A DNA stretch of 64,000 bases from Streptomyces sp. L2 (GTDB lineage Bacteria; Actinomycetota; Actinomycetes; Streptomycetales; Streptomycetaceae), in assembly GCF_004124325.1 (NCBI RefSeq), contig NZ_QBDT01000001.1, forward strand, positions 2,170,001 through 2,234,000, written 5' to 3'. Of this stretch, positions 16,755-25,407 are shown piece after piece. The notes below the pieces were generated by a model that worked only from the letters and a program-made list of their open reading frames with translations, did not search any database and was not told the DNA's origin. The translations under genes and the position numbers were made by a program. Every line of letters starts with the position of its first letter. Within the stretch, counting starts at the first letter, position 1.

Positions 16755-17387
16755 TCACACGTCCCCCGCGATCGTGTTCCGCTCGCTCGGCTGCACGTAG
16801 ACCAGCCCGTCGCCCTCGAAGCGGATCTGGAAGGCCTCGCCGCCGCCCTCCCCGAAGAACGTGCGGAACGTCACACCGGACTGGAAGGACTGCCGTACGT
16901 CCCCCTGGTGGGCGATGTACGCGCCCGGGTCGACGATCAGCGGGTACTGCGGGCTGACACGCAGCACCACCGCCGGCCCGTCCGACATGATCGCCGCCTG
17001 CCCGTGTCCCTCGACGGTCGTCGTGAACAGCCCGTTGCCCTGCGAGGCTCCGCGCAGGCCGGTGAAGGTCGTCCCCGTTCTCAGCCCCGCGTCGGTCGCG
17101 AGCAGGTTGCTCGACTCCACGTAGAGCTTGTCGCCCTGGAGTCCCACCAGGTTGATCTCCGAGGCCCGGTCCGCGAACCAGCAGGTCCCCCGCCCCCTCA
17201 CCTCCATCACCGTCATCTGCTCGCCGGTGAGCCGCCGGGTCACCATCCCCCGCAGGCCCTCGCCGCCGCCGCTCAGTTTCTTGAAGGCCATCTCGCCGTC
17301 GTACGCCACCATGGAGCCGTTCTTCGCCTTCACGGCGTCCCCGGTCATGTCGACGGCCAGCACCTTGCTGCCTTGAAGTCGGAACAT
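16755..17387 (-). CDS. AIM24 family protein (first of three)
   Basis: 210 aa from the ATG at 17387 (MFRLQGSKVLAV); the ribosome site is weak but the upstream in-frame sequence has no AIM24 similarity. Features: VKAKNGSMVAYDGEMAFKKL, GRGTCWFADRASEINLV, LLATDAGLRTGTTFTGLRG, and C-terminal IRFEGDGLVYVQPSE. It leads a three-gene set with essentially no spacers, so the three products are made in linked amounts and may form a hetero-oligomer. Confidence 0.86.
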   Translation of the reverse strand: MFRLQGSKVLAVDMTGDAVKAKNGSMVAYDGEMAFKKLSGGGEGLRGMVTRRLTGEQMTVMEVRGRGTCWFADRASEINLVGLQGDKLYVESSNLLATDAGLRTGTTFTGLRGASQGNGLFTTTVEGHGQAAIMSDGPAVVLRVSPQYPLIVDPGAYIAHQGDVRQSFQSGVTFRTFFGEGGGEAFQIRFEGDGLVYVQPSERNTIAGDV

Positions 17388-17495
17388 CGCCACGCTGTGA
17401 AAGTAGCGGCCCGGTGGGTGGAGAGAACAGGGCCGGAGGGTGGAGACGGACCCTGAGCGCACCCCTAAGGGCACCGTTTGCCACAATGGGCGAAC

Positions 17496-17553
17496 CTTTG
17501 TGCTTCCGTTCACAAAGCGGATCACGAAGCGCGCCACAGCGGATCACGAAGCG
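17496..17553. repeat. Palindrome and 22-bp-spaced direct repeats upstream of the DUF3817 gene
   Basis: 17496-17517 contains CTTTGTG / CACAAAG arms with an 8-nt spacer. It is followed by two identical copies of AGCGGATCACGAAGCG at 17516-17531 and 17538-17553, 22 bp apart (two helix turns). It lies in the divergent region between the AIM24 set and DUF3817, so it could bind a regulator of either. Confidence 0.5.
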
Positions 17554-17591
17554 ACCGCGCCCCCAGCGACTCTCCCACCCGAAGGTGACCC

Positions 17592-17936
17592 GTGGACATC
17601 AAGACCGCCACCGCCCTCCGCCGCCTCCGCCTGGTCTCGGCCCCCGAGGCCGTGTCCTTCCTCGTGCTGCTCGTCTGCTCGGTGCTGAAGCGGACCACGG
17701 ACTTCAACGCGGTGCCCGTGATGGGCGCGATCCACGGTGTGCTGTTCGTTCTCTACGTCGTCTTCTGGGCGGACGCCTGGAACCGCGCCAAGTGGAGCCT
17801 GAAGACCGCGGCCCTGTACTTCGTCCTCTCCGTCCTGCCGACCGGCGGCTTCTTCGCCGAGCGCAAGCTGCGCCGCGAGGCCGAGGATGCGGTCATCGCC
17901 GCCCGCGCGCGTGAGGAAGGGGTCGTGAACGCATGA
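17592..17936 (+). CDS. DUF3817 domain integral membrane protein
   Basis: 114 aa from a GTG at 17592. Three hydrophobic segments: [35 protein letters not shown] and [21 protein letters not shown]. The [14 protein letters not shown] and [11 protein letters not shown] patterns mirror those of the family member at 11236-11574. Its stop overlaps the start of the next gene by 4 nt (ATGA). Function unknown. Confidence 0.85.
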   Translation: MDIKTATALRRLRLVSAPEAVSFLVLLVCSVLKRTTDFNAVPVMGAIHGVLFVLYVVFWADAWNRAKWSLKTAALYFVLSVLPTGGFFAERKLRREAEDAVIAARAREEGVVNA

Positions 17937-18226
17937 TCGTCGCCTTCTCCGTGACGCCGCTCGGCGTCGGCGAGGACGTGGGCGAGTACGTCGCCGACGC
18001 CGTCCGCGTGGTCCGCGAGTCGGGCCTGCCCCACCGCACCGACGCGATGTTCACCTCGGTCGAGGGCGACTGGGACGAGGTGATGGACGTGGTCAGGCGT
18101 GCCGTCGCCGCCGTGGAGGAGCGGGCGCCCCGCGTCTCGCTCGTCCTCAAGGCCGACATCCGGCCCGGCGTCACCGACGGACTCACCTCCAAGGTGGCGA
18201 CGGTGGAGCGGCACCTGGCGGAGTGA
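17933..18226 (+). CDS. MTH1187 family thiamine-binding-type protein
   Basis: 97 aa, one compact ferredoxin-like domain ([20 protein letters not shown], then [22 protein letters not shown], and [11 protein letters not shown]). Members of this family bind thiamine or related pyrimidines in crystal structures, usually as tetramers, without known catalysis. It overlaps the DUF3817 gene by 4 nt and is followed by a hairpin terminator, so the two form a bicistronic unit. Confidence 0.85.
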   Translation: MIVAFSVTPLGVGEDVGEYVADAVRVVRESGLPHRTDAMFTSVEGDWDEVMDVVRRAVAAVEERAPRVSLVLKADIRPGVTDGLTSKVATVERHLAE

Positions 18227-18260
18227 GCCGCGCGGTCGCCACGCGCGCGTGCCTGTGCGG

Positions 18261-18288
18261 AACCCCGGTCCCCGACAGGGCCGGGGTT
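18261..18288 (+). terminator. Terminator hairpin after the thiamine-binding-type gene
   Basis: 8-bp stem AACCCCGG / CCGGGGTT with a 12-nt loop that itself can pair partly (CCC with GGG). Confidence 0.65.
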
Positions 18289-18303
18289 CTCTGCCTCCCG
18301 CCG

Positions 18304-18321
18304 TTTGAGCGGTCGCTCAAA
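18304..18321. promoter_or_regulatory. TetR operator 1 of the SRPBCC-TetR operon
   Basis: Perfect 18-bp palindrome TTTGAGCGGTCGCTCAAA. A second TTGAGC/GCTCAA site follows at 18349-18364, 44 bp away centre to centre. Both precede the operon that ends with a TetR gene, so autoregulation is likely. Confidence 0.72.
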
Positions 18322-18348
18322 CACCATGTACCGTCGCCCTCAACGGGT

Positions 18349-18364
18349 TTGAGCATTCGCTCAA
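18349..18364. promoter_or_regulatory. TetR operator 2 of the SRPBCC-TetR operon
   Basis: TTGAGC-ATTC-GCTCAA, the same half-sites as the 18304-18321 palindrome with an altered centre; 25 bp before the SRPBCC start codon. Confidence 0.65.
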
Positions 18365-18389
18365 CGACTGGCCGAGGTGGGGGAACGCC

Positions 18390-19160
18390 ATGGGTGTCTA
18401 CATAGAGACGCACATCCGCGCGGACCTGGACGACCTGTGGGCGCGCACCCGGGAACCCGCCCGGCACCGGCGCTGGGACCTGCGGCTCACGGATATCCAC
18501 TACCTCCCGCGCGCGGAGGGCGAGCCGCGGCGCTTCCGCTACGTCGCCCAGGTCCTGCCCTTCCTCACCACGACCGGCACCGGCGTCGTGGCCGGCGAGA
18601 AGGAGGGCTCCGACGGCACCCGCACCGCCGCGCTCCGTTTCACCTCCTCGCACCCGCTGTCCCCGATCGCCGAGGGCATCGGCTACTGGCGCTGCGTCCC
18701 GGACGCGCACGGCGTCCGCTTCCTCACCGGCTACGACTACCGCCCTCGCTGGGGAGCCCTCGGCGCCCTCGCCGACCGCCTGCTGCTGCGCCCGTTCCTG
18801 CGCTGGGCGACCGCCTGGTCCTTCGACCGGCTGCGGCTGTGGCTGGAGCGCGGCATCACCCCGGAGCGGGCCCTGGCCAACTGGCTGACCGAACTGGCGG
18901 TCCGCGCGCTGGTGCTGACCGCGTGCCTGACCGGACTGGGGCTGGAGTCCCCACCGGGGCCGGGGTCGTCCCTGAACGCCTTCGGCACGCTCGCGCCCGC
19001 CGTGGCGTACCTGTGCCCGCTGCTGCTCCTGGCCGCCGTCTGCGTCACCCTGTTCAAGAGCCCCCTGGACTCCACCCCCGCCGCCCGCCGCTGCGACCGC
19101 TCCCCGGTCACCCGCGTCTGCACCCCGCGCGTGCTGCGCACCCTGGAGGACCTCGGATGA
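18390..19160 (+). CDS. SRPBCC (START-like) domain protein with C-terminal membrane segments
   Basis: 256 aa. Residues 1-150 fit an SRPBCC ligand-binding fold (MGVYIETHIRADLDDLWART, a helix-grip start, then HYLPRAEGEPRRFRYVAQVL). Residues about 170-190 and 200-228 are hydrophobic (ALVLTACLTGLGL and APAVAYLCPLLLLAAVCVTLF), so the protein is probably membrane-bound with the ligand domain in the cytoplasm. The TetR gene follows after 37 bp and two TetR-type operators precede it. The ligand may be lipid-like, which is inference. Confidence 0.75.
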   Translation: MGVYIETHIRADLDDLWARTREPARHRRWDLRLTDIHYLPRAEGEPRRFRYVAQVLPFLTTTGTGVVAGEKEGSDGTRTAALRFTSSHPLSPIAEGIGYWRCVPDAHGVRFLTGYDYRPRWGALGALADRLLLRPFLRWATAWSFDRLRLWLERGITPERALANWLTELAVRALVLTACLTGLGLESPPGPGSSLNAFGTLAPAVAYLCPLLLLAAVCVTLFKSPLDSTPAARRCDRSPVTRVCTPRVLRTLEDLG

Positions 19161-19197
19161 CCGTGCGACCGCGGACGACGCCCCCGGAGGCACGCTT

Positions 19198-19848
19198 ATG
19201 AGCCCGGAGACGGCGAAGTCTCAGGAGACCAAGGCCAAGCTGCTGCAGGGGGCCCTGCGGGTCCTCACGGAGCAGGGGATCGCCGCGACCTCCGGGCGTA
19301 CGGTCGCGGCGGCGGCCGGGGTCAACCAGGCGCTGGTGTTCTACCACTTCGGCTCGGTCGACGAACTCCTCGCCGCCGCCTGCCGCTACGGCGCCGAGCA
19401 GGCCGTCTCCCGCTACCGGGACCGGCTCGCCACGGTGGCCTCCCTCACCGAACTCCTCGCCGTCGGCCGCGAGATACACGAGCAGGAGCGGGCCGGCGGC
19501 CATGTGGCGCTGCTCGGCCAGCTGCTGGCCGGCGCCCAGACCCACGCCGCACTGGGACCCGCCGCCGCGGCCGGCCTCAACCTGTGGATCACCGAGATCG
19601 AACACGTCCTGCGCCGCGTCCTCACCGCCACCCCGCTCGCCGAGTTCACCGACCCGGCCGGCCTGGCCCGCGCCGTCGCCGCGACCTTCGTCGGCATCGA
19701 GCTCTACGAGGGCGTCGACGCCCACGGCGCCCACACGGCCCTGGACGCCCTCGAACAACTGGGCGCCCTGGTAGCGGCCCTGGACGAACTCGGCCCGGTC
19801 GCCACCCGAGCGGTCCGCCTCCACCTGCGGCGCACGCGGCGGCGCTGA
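19198..19848 (+). CDS. TetR family transcriptional regulator
   Basis: 216 aa, start ATG with GGAGG upstream. HTH at about 12-58: TKAKLLQGALRVLTEQGIAA, then GRTVAAAAGVNQALVFYHFG, the classic recognition helix. The C-terminal domain is helical and Ala/Leu-rich. It is co-transcribed with the SRPBCC gene and is the natural candidate to bind the TTGAGCG palindromes at 18304-18364. The effector is unknown. Confidence 0.9.
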   Translation: MSPETAKSQETKAKLLQGALRVLTEQGIAATSGRTVAAAAGVNQALVFYHFGSVDELLAAACRYGAEQAVSRYRDRLATVASLTELLAVGREIHEQERAGGHVALLGQLLAGAQTHAALGPAAAAGLNLWITEIEHVLRRVLTATPLAEFTDPAGLARAVAATFVGIELYEGVDAHGAHTALDALEQLGALVAALDELGPVATRAVRLHLRRTRRR

Positions 19849-20226
19849 CCGGCCGGTCACCCGGTCCCGCGGAGCGTTGCCTCAGATCGTGCAGGGGTCC
19901 TCGGCGATCAGGCCCCGCATGTGATCCAGGGCATCCCGCAGGTTCGCGGGCAGCCGGCTCAGCTCCTTCCCCCGTTGTGCCGTGCGGTCAAGCTGGACGC
20001 GTTCCGGGACCTGCGGCGGTAGAAGCCGCCGGGGCGACCGGTGGGCGGGCTGCCTCCGCCGCTGTGCAGGCATGGCGAGCGGTTCGGGCTCTCTCGCCGG
20101 CGCGGGCGATCGTGGGCCTCTACACGGCATGGGATTGGCAGTTTTGGGCCGCCCCGGAAGTCCTTGACCAGACTGTATCGAGGTCACGGGCAGCCCAAAC
20201 CTGCCAACCCTCCTACGGCCGACCGC
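19849..20226. other. 378-bp region with a possible gene remnant
   Basis: A reverse-strand frame of 101 codons (19882-20187) ends in a protein-like stretch (LSRLPANLRDALDHMRGLIA, then EDPCTI and a stop). Its first two thirds are Pro/Arg-rich and not convincing. Local GC is lower than in the neighbours between 20110 and 20215. It may be the decayed 3' end of an unidentified gene; I cannot assign a family. Confidence 0.3.
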
Positions 20227-21444
20227 TCAACGCCGGCTTGGACGGCGGCGCCGAGGTCCCGCCGCGAACGCCGACGCGATGGCCACCCCTCCGGCCAGCA
20301 GGAAGCAGATGCCGAGGGGGACGGCGCCGATCAGGAGGCCGGTCAGGAGGGCGCCGGTGGAGCTGCCCGCGTTGACGGCCGCGTTCACCCAGGCGCCGGC
20401 GCGGGTGCGGGCGTCGGTGGGGGCGAGTTCGTCGGCGAGGAGGTAGGCGGTCGTCAGGGAAGGGGCGATGAAGGCGCCGGCGAGGGTGACGGCCGCCGTG
20501 AGGGTCCACAGGTCGGGGGCGAGGGCGGCCGCGGCGATGACGAGGCCGAGGGCGACGGCGAAGCGGCACAGGCGGGTGCGGGCCGGCATGCGCCAGGGCA
20601 CGGCCCCGTTCAGCAGGCCGCCCACCGCGCTGCCCGCCGAGAGGGCGCCCAGGACCCAGGGCACGAGCGCGGGGTCGTAGGCGTGTTGGGCGGTGAAGGC
20701 CATCACCAGGAGGTCGAGGCCGCTCAGGGACAGGCCGACTCCCGCGGCGACCGCGACCGGGGCGAGGAGTCCCCGTACGACGCCGGAGGGGCGGGCGGTC
20801 CGCTGCCGCGGGCGGGGGCCCGGCAGCGCGGGCGAGGCGGTGAAGGCCCAGGTACCGGCGACGATCAGCAGGGCGCTGAGCAGGAGGCCGGCGGCGGGAC
20901 GCGTGAACCCGGCCAGGACGCCGATCAGGGCCGGTCCGGAGACGTACAGCAGTTCCTCGGCGACACCGTCGAGGCTGTAGGCGCGCTGCAACAGGGCCCG
21001 GTCCTCGACGAGTTCGCTCCACAGGGCGCGCATGGTCGGGCCGAGCGGGGGCGTGCAGGCGCCCGCGAGGGCCGCCGCCGTGGCGATGAGTGCGGACGGT
21101 GCGCCCTGCCGCCAGGTCAGGGCGGCCAGCGTGCACAGCAGGGCGCCGTAGAGGGTCGCCATGGGGCGCAGGGCGCGGCGTGCGCCGTGACGGTCGATCA
21201 GGGAGGCCCGTAGGGGCATCAGGAGGACCGACGCGGCGCCGAAGAGGGACAGGACGGCCCCGGAGACGGCGTACGAGCCGGTGGCCCGGGTGACGGACAG
21301 CAGCAGGGCGAGGGAGACGGTGCCGTAGGAGAGGCGGGCGGTCAGAGCGGCCGTGAAGGCGCGGCGGACGTACGGGACGCGCAGGACGGCGCCGTACGAG
21401 GGCCGCGGGGGCAGGGCAGAGTGCTGCGCGGTGGGCGCGGACAT
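20227..21444 (-). CDS. Major facilitator superfamily transporter
   Basis: 405 aa, start ATG at 21444 with GAGGAAC upstream. Twelve-helix pattern: YVRRAFTAALTARLSYGTVS, LLMPLRASLIDRHGARRALR (MFS loop 2-3 signature), EELLYVSGPALIGVLAGFTR, and a second half from VAVAAGVGLSLSGLDLLVM. The SLDGVAEELLYVSGP segment is common in Streptomyces MFS proteins of unknown substrate. It stands alone next to a repeat-rich gap. Confidence 0.88.
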   Translation of the reverse strand: MSAPTAQHSALPPRPSYGAVLRVPYVRRAFTAALTARLSYGTVSLALLLSVTRATGSYAVSGAVLSLFGAASVLLMPLRASLIDRHGARRALRPMATLYGALLCTLAALTWRQGAPSALIATAAALAGACTPPLGPTMRALWSELVEDRALLQRAYSLDGVAEELLYVSGPALIGVLAGFTRPAAGLLLSALLIVAGTWAFTASPALPGPRPRQRTARPSGVVRGLLAPVAVAAGVGLSLSGLDLLVMAFTAQHAYDPALVPWVLGALSAGSAVGGLLNGAVPWRMPARTRLCRFAVALGLVIAAAALAPDLWTLTAAVTLAGAFIAPSLTTAYLLADELAPTDARTRAGAWVNAAVNAGSSTGALLTGLLIGAVPLGICFLLAGGVAIASAFAAGPRRRRPSRR

Positions 21445-22376
21445 GGGCTGGGTTCCTCACGGGAGGCAGGGAGAGGGGACACCGAAGCGCCGCGCCGGCC
21501 GACGGTGCTGCGTCGGCCGCGTACGCGGGCGCGGGGTGCGCGCTCTATGCCAGAGAGAGGAACATGCGGATCAAGGTACCGGCCCGGCCCCGGGCTTGCC
21601 CAGCCCCGAGACTCACGAGCCCGGTCGCCCCCTCGCCAGGCCCGCGCCGAACCGGCCCCGGACCGGCCCTTCACAAGGTTCGTGACTCCGCCAGCCCCAA
21701 GATTGCCCAGCTTCGGCCCAGCCCATCGCCAGGCCCCCTACTCCGCCGTCCCCGGACCAGCCCGGCCGGTCAGCCCTCCACCAGGCCCCGCGGCCCCGCC
21801 GACCCCCGACAGGCCGAGCCGGTCGGTCCTCCCCCGGGCCTCGCGCCCGCCGGCCCCCGCGGATCCGCCGGCCCGAGGCGCCCAGCCCCGTCAGCCCCAA
21901 GATTGCCCAGCTTCGGCCCAGCCCATCGCCAGGCCCCCTACTCCGCCGTCCCCGGACCAGCCCGGCCGGACGGCCCTCCACCAGGCCCCGCGGCCCCGCC
22001 GACCCCCGACAGGCCGAGCCGGTCGGTCCTCCCCCGGGCCTCGCGCCCGCCGGCCCCCGCGGATCCGCCGGCCCGAGGCGCCCAGCCCCGTCAGCCCTTC
22101 GTCAGGCCCACCCCCTCACCAGCCTCCGCCGGTGCCGCCCTCGGGGTTGCCCGGCCCGGAGACGTACGAGCCGGATCAGCCCTCCGCCGACCCCGGCCCG
22201 GCCCCGGCGCGCGGCAGCGTCCCTCAGCCCTTCGTCAGGCCCGCGGCCTCACCAGCCCCGCGGGTACCGGCCCCCGGGTTGCCCGGTCCCGGGACGTACG
22301 AGCCGGATCAGCCTTTCGCCGGCCCTCGGCCCCGACGACCCCGGACCGGCCCGGCTCCGGCGCTCAACAGCGCTCC
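21445..22376. other. 932-bp gene-free, Pro-codon-like repeat region
   Basis: No gene. From 21560 it is cytosine-rich on the + strand and built of repeats: a 200-bp tandem duplication and further degenerate copies containing the 3' end of meaB, both listed separately. Long + strand frames here are artefacts of the composition. Confidence 0.65.
21692..22091. repeat. Tandem duplication of a 200-bp unit
   Basis: Unit 1 is 21692-21891 and unit 2 is 21892-22091. By eye they differ only near 21770/21970 (GGTCAG versus GGACGG), so about 99% identical. 200 is not a multiple of three and no frame is kept, so the duplication is non-coding and recent. Confidence 0.85.
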
Positions 22377-22395
22377 TCAGCCCTTCGTCAGGCCC
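22089..22395. repeat. Degenerate direct repeats carrying copies of the meaB 3' end
   Basis: CAGCCCTTCGTCAGGCCC occurs at about 22091, 22229 and 22380; the last copy is the end of meaB (its final Leu-Thr-Lys-Gly and stop). Between copies, GTACGAGCCGGATCAGCC also recurs. Spacing is 138 and about 150 bp. Confidence 0.75.
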
Positions 22396-23333
22396 GTGAC
22401 CAGTTCGTCTGCCGCGCTGTACGGGTCCAGTTCGCCGGCGACGATGCGTTCGGCGAGGGTGCCGAGGTGGCGGTCGCCGTGGAGGTCGCCGATGCGTTCG
22501 CGCAGGGCGGTGACGGCGATCGTCTCGACCTCGTGGGAGGCGCGGGAGAGGCGGCGTTCCGCGAGGACGCCACGCTCCTCCATCCAGGCGCGGTGTTTTT
22601 CGAGGGCCTCGACCACCTCGTCGACGCCCTCGGCGCGGGCGGCGACCGTCTTGACGATCGGGGGGCGCCAGTCGCCGGGGCCGCGGGCCTCGCCCAGGCC
22701 GAGCATGTGGTTGAGTTCGCGGGCCGTGGCGTCCGCCCCGTCCCGGTCGGCCTTGTTGACGACGTACACGTCGCCGATCTCCAGGATGCCGGCCTTGGCC
22801 GCCTGGATGCCGTCGCCCATGCCCGGAGCGAGGAGGACGACGGCGGTGTCGGCCTGGGAGGCGATCTCCACCTCGGACTGGCCGACGCCGACCGTCTCGA
22901 CCAGGATCACGTCGCAGCCCGCCGCGTCCAGGACGCGGATCGCCTGCGGGGCGGCCCAGGCGAGGCCGCCGAGGTGGCCCCGGGTCGCCATCGAGCGGAT
23001 GTAGACCCCGGGGTCGGAGGCGTGGTCGGACATCCGGACCCGGTCGCCGAGCAGGGCGCCGCCGGAGAAGGGCGAGGACGGGTCGACGGCCAGGACGCCG
23101 ACCCGCTTGCCCTGCTTGCGGTACGCCGTGACGAGCGCGGAGGTCGACGTCGACTTGCCGACGCCCGGCGAGCCGGTCAGACCGACCACGTAGGCGTTGC
23201 CCGTGAGCGGGGCCAGCGCCGCCATGACCTCCCTGAGCTGCGGGGACGCCCCCTCCACCAGGGAGATCAGCCGGGCCACGGCCCGCGGCCTGCCGTCCCT
23301 GGCCTGGGCCACCAGAGAGGAGACGTCCTGCAT
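22377..23333 (-). CDS. meaB: MeaB/ArgK-type G-protein chaperone of acyl-CoA mutase
   Basis: 318 aa from the ATG at 23333, with GGAG 8 nt upstream. It is a G3E-family GTPase that protects and loads adenosylcobalamin-dependent mutases. Motifs: Walker A GSPGVGKS (54-61), VLAVDPSSPFSGGALLGDR, the switch segment ETVGVGQSE, and the base-specifying NKAD. The C-terminal helix for dimerisation is present. Its partner could be the methylmalonyl-CoA mutase encoded elsewhere or IcmA in this window. It is 44 bp after the thiolase gene on the same strand, so probably in an operon. Copies of its last codons are scattered downstream (22089-22395). Confidence 0.93.
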   Translation of the reverse strand: MQDVSSLVAQARDGRPRAVARLISLVEGASPQLREVMAALAPLTGNAYVVGLTGSPGVGKSTSTSALVTAYRKQGKRVGVLAVDPSSPFSGGALLGDRVRMSDHASDPGVYIRSMATRGHLGGLAWAAPQAIRVLDAAGCDVILVETVGVGQSEVEIASQADTAVVLLAPGMGDGIQAAKAGILEIGDVYVVNKADRDGADATARELNHMLGLGEARGPGDWRPPIVKTVAARAEGVDEVVEALEKHRAWMEERGVLAERRLSRASHEVETIAVTALRERIGDLHGDRHLGTLAERIVAGELDPYSAADELVTGLTKG

Positions 23334-23377
23334 CACACGGCTCCGTTCACGTTCACCGACAGACAAACAGAAACAGC

Positions 23378-24586
23378 TCAGGCCTTCGGGACCCGGACGA
23401 TCAGGGCGTCGCCCTGGCCGCCGCCGCCGCACAGGGCGGCCGCGCCGACCCCGCCGCCGCGCCGCTTCAGCTCCAGCGCCAAGTGGAGCACGAGCCGCGC
23501 GCCGGACATGCCGATCGGGTGGCCCAGGGCGATGGCACCGCCGTTGACGTTCACCTTTTCCGTGGACACGCCCAGGTCCTTCATTGACTGGACGGCGACC
23601 GCGGCGAACGCCTCGTTGATCTCGATCAGGTCGAGGTCGGAGACCTCCAGGCCGTCCTTCTTCAGCGCGTGCCGGATGGCGTTGGACGGCTGGGACTGCA
23701 GGCTGTTGTCCGGGCCGGCCACGTTGCCGTGGGCGCCGATCTCGGCGAGCCAGGTCAGGCCCAGCTCCTCCGCCTTGGCCTTGCTCATCACGACGACGGC
23801 GGCGGCGCCGTCGGAGATCTGCGAGGAGGTGCCCGCGGTGATCGTGCCGTCCTTGGTGAAGGCCGGGCGCAACTTGCCGAGGGACTCGGCCGTGGTGTCG
23901 CCGCGGATGCCCTCGTCCTTGCTGAACAGGACGGGCTCGCCCTTGCGCTGCGGGATCTCGACCGGGGTGATCTCGGCCTCGAAGACGCCGTTCTTCTGCG
24001 CGGCGGCGGCCCGCTGGTGGGACAGGGCGGCGATCTCGTCCTGCTCGGGGCGCTGAATGCCGAGGCGGGTGTTGTGCTTCTCCGTGGACTCGCCCATGGC
24101 GATGCCCTCGAAGGAGTCGGTGAGGCCGTCGTAGGCCATCGCGTCGAGCATCTCGACCGCGCCGTACTTGAAGCCCTCGCGGGACTTCGGGAGCAGGTGC
24201 GGGGCGTTGGTCATGGACTCCTGGCCGCCGGCGACGACGATGTCGAACTCGCCGGCGCGGATCAGCTGGTCGGCGAGCGCGATGGCGTCGAGGCCGGAGA
24301 GGCACACCTTGTTGATGGTGAGCGCCGGGACGTTCATCGGGATGCCGGCCTTGACCGCCGCCTGGCGGGCCGGGATCTGGCCGGCGCCGGCCTGGAGGAC
24401 CTGGCCCATGATCACGTACTGCACCTGGTCGCCGCCGATCCCCGCACGGTCGAGGGCGGCCTTGATCGCGAAGCCGCCGAGGTCGGCTCCGGAGAAGGAC
24501 TTGAGGGAGCCGAGCAAACGGCCCATGGGCGTGCGCGCGCCCGCGACGATCACCGAGCTGGTCGTACCGGGAGTTCCAGAAGACAT
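23378..24586 (-). CDS. Acetyl-CoA acetyltransferase (thiolase)
   Basis: Condenses two acetyl-CoA to acetoacetyl-CoA or the reverse. 402 aa from the ATG at 24586; the longer frame adds nothing thiolase-like. Active-site Cys95 lies in [10 protein letters not shown], the His in [12 protein letters not shown], and the second Cys in [10 protein letters not shown] near the C-terminus. The [15 protein letters not shown] pattern places it in the biosynthetic thiolase group. It is followed by meaB; mce is divergent across 149 bp. With the 3-hydroxybutyryl-CoA dehydrogenase at 41409 it would supply C4 acyl-CoAs. Confidence 0.93.
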   Translation of the reverse strand: MSSGTPGTTSSVIVAGARTPMGRLLGSLKSFSGADLGGFAIKAALDRAGIGGDQVQYVIMGQVLQAGAGQIPARQAAVKAGIPMNVPALTINKVCLSGLDAIALADQLIRAGEFDIVVAGGQESMTNAPHLLPKSREGFKYGAVEMLDAMAYDGLTDSFEGIAMGESTEKHNTRLGIQRPEQDEIAALSHQRAAAAQKNGVFEAEITPVEIPQRKGEPVLFSKDEGIRGDTTAESLGKLRPAFTKDGTITAGTSSQISDGAAAVVVMSKAKAEELGLTWLAEIGAHGNVAGPDNSLQSQPSNAIRHALKKDGLEVSDLDLIEINEAFAAVAVQSMKDLGVSTEKVNVNGGAIALGHPIGMSGARLVLHLALELKRRGGGVGAAALCGGGGQGDALIVRVPKA

Positions 24587-24735
24587 GAGCTGCGATCCCC
24601 TTACCGGCCTGCCCGGCCGAGGAGTGAACGAGGGTTTACATCGAATGTACTGAGTGGCACTCCGTGCCGTCACCGGCACGCGGGTGTGATCGCGCGCACG
24701 TTGCGTAACCACCTCCGGAGCGCTCCACTGATTCC

Positions 24736-25176
24736 ATGCTGACGCGAATCGACCACATCGGGATCGCCTGTCACGACCTCGACGCGACCGTCGAGTTCTA
24801 CAAGGCCACGTACGGCTTCGAGGTGTTCCACACCGAGGTCAACGAGGAACAGGGCGTGCGCGAGGCCATGCTCAAGATCAACGAGACGTCCGACGGCGGC
24901 GCCTCCTACCTTCAGCTGCTGGAACCGACCCGCGAGGACTCCGCAGTCGGCAAGTGGCTCGCGAAGAACGGGGAGGGCGTCCACCACATCGCCTTCGGCA
25001 CCGCAGACGTCGGCCAGGACGCCGCCGGCATCCGTGAGAAGGGTGTCCGGGTGCTCTACGAGGAGCCACGGATCGGCTCCATGGGGTCGCGGATCACCTT
25101 CCTGCACCCCAAGGACTGCCATGGTGTGCTGACAGAACTGGTCACTTCGGCCCCGGTTGAGTCGCCTGAGCACTGA
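24736..25176 (+). CDS. mce: Methylmalonyl-CoA epimerase
   Basis: Interconverts (2R)- and (2S)-methylmalonyl-CoA. 146 aa, a vicinal-oxygen-chelate fold with two beta-alpha-beta units: [15 protein letters not shown] (metal His7) and [14 protein letters not shown] (second metal His), and the late [15 protein letters not shown] (metal Glu). Length and motifs match the family. It is divergent from the thiolase-meaB unit, consistent with a methylmalonyl-CoA neighbourhood. Confidence 0.94.
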   Translation: MLTRIDHIGIACHDLDATVEFYKATYGFEVFHTEVNEEQGVREAMLKINETSDGGASYLQLLEPTREDSAVGKWLAKNGEGVHHIAFGTADVGQDAAGIREKGVRVLYEEPRIGSMGSRITFLHPKDCHGVLTELVTSAPVESPEH

Positions 25177-25407
25177 CCCTCGTACATAGGGGCCGGTAGG
25201 GTTGGGGGCGGTCGTCCCTGAACCGGGGCGACCGCGTCCTGTCGTCGTGGCGGCGGGACCAGGCCGGGGTCCGGGTTTCGGGGGACGAGCGTCGGGGCGG
25301 CAGCCCGTGCTCCGCCGTTGATCTGACACCATTTCCCCGGGGGCACCGTTCGGCCGATGGACGGAGCTCGTTGGAGAAGCTGACCAGGGGACGGATGGGA
25401 CCGCGCA

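Noticed and set aside
21421..23004. Pro-rich + strand frame across the repeat region into meaB
   Set aside because: The 200-bp duplication is not a multiple of three and shifts frame, the frame runs into the antisense of meaB, and it lacks a ribosome site.
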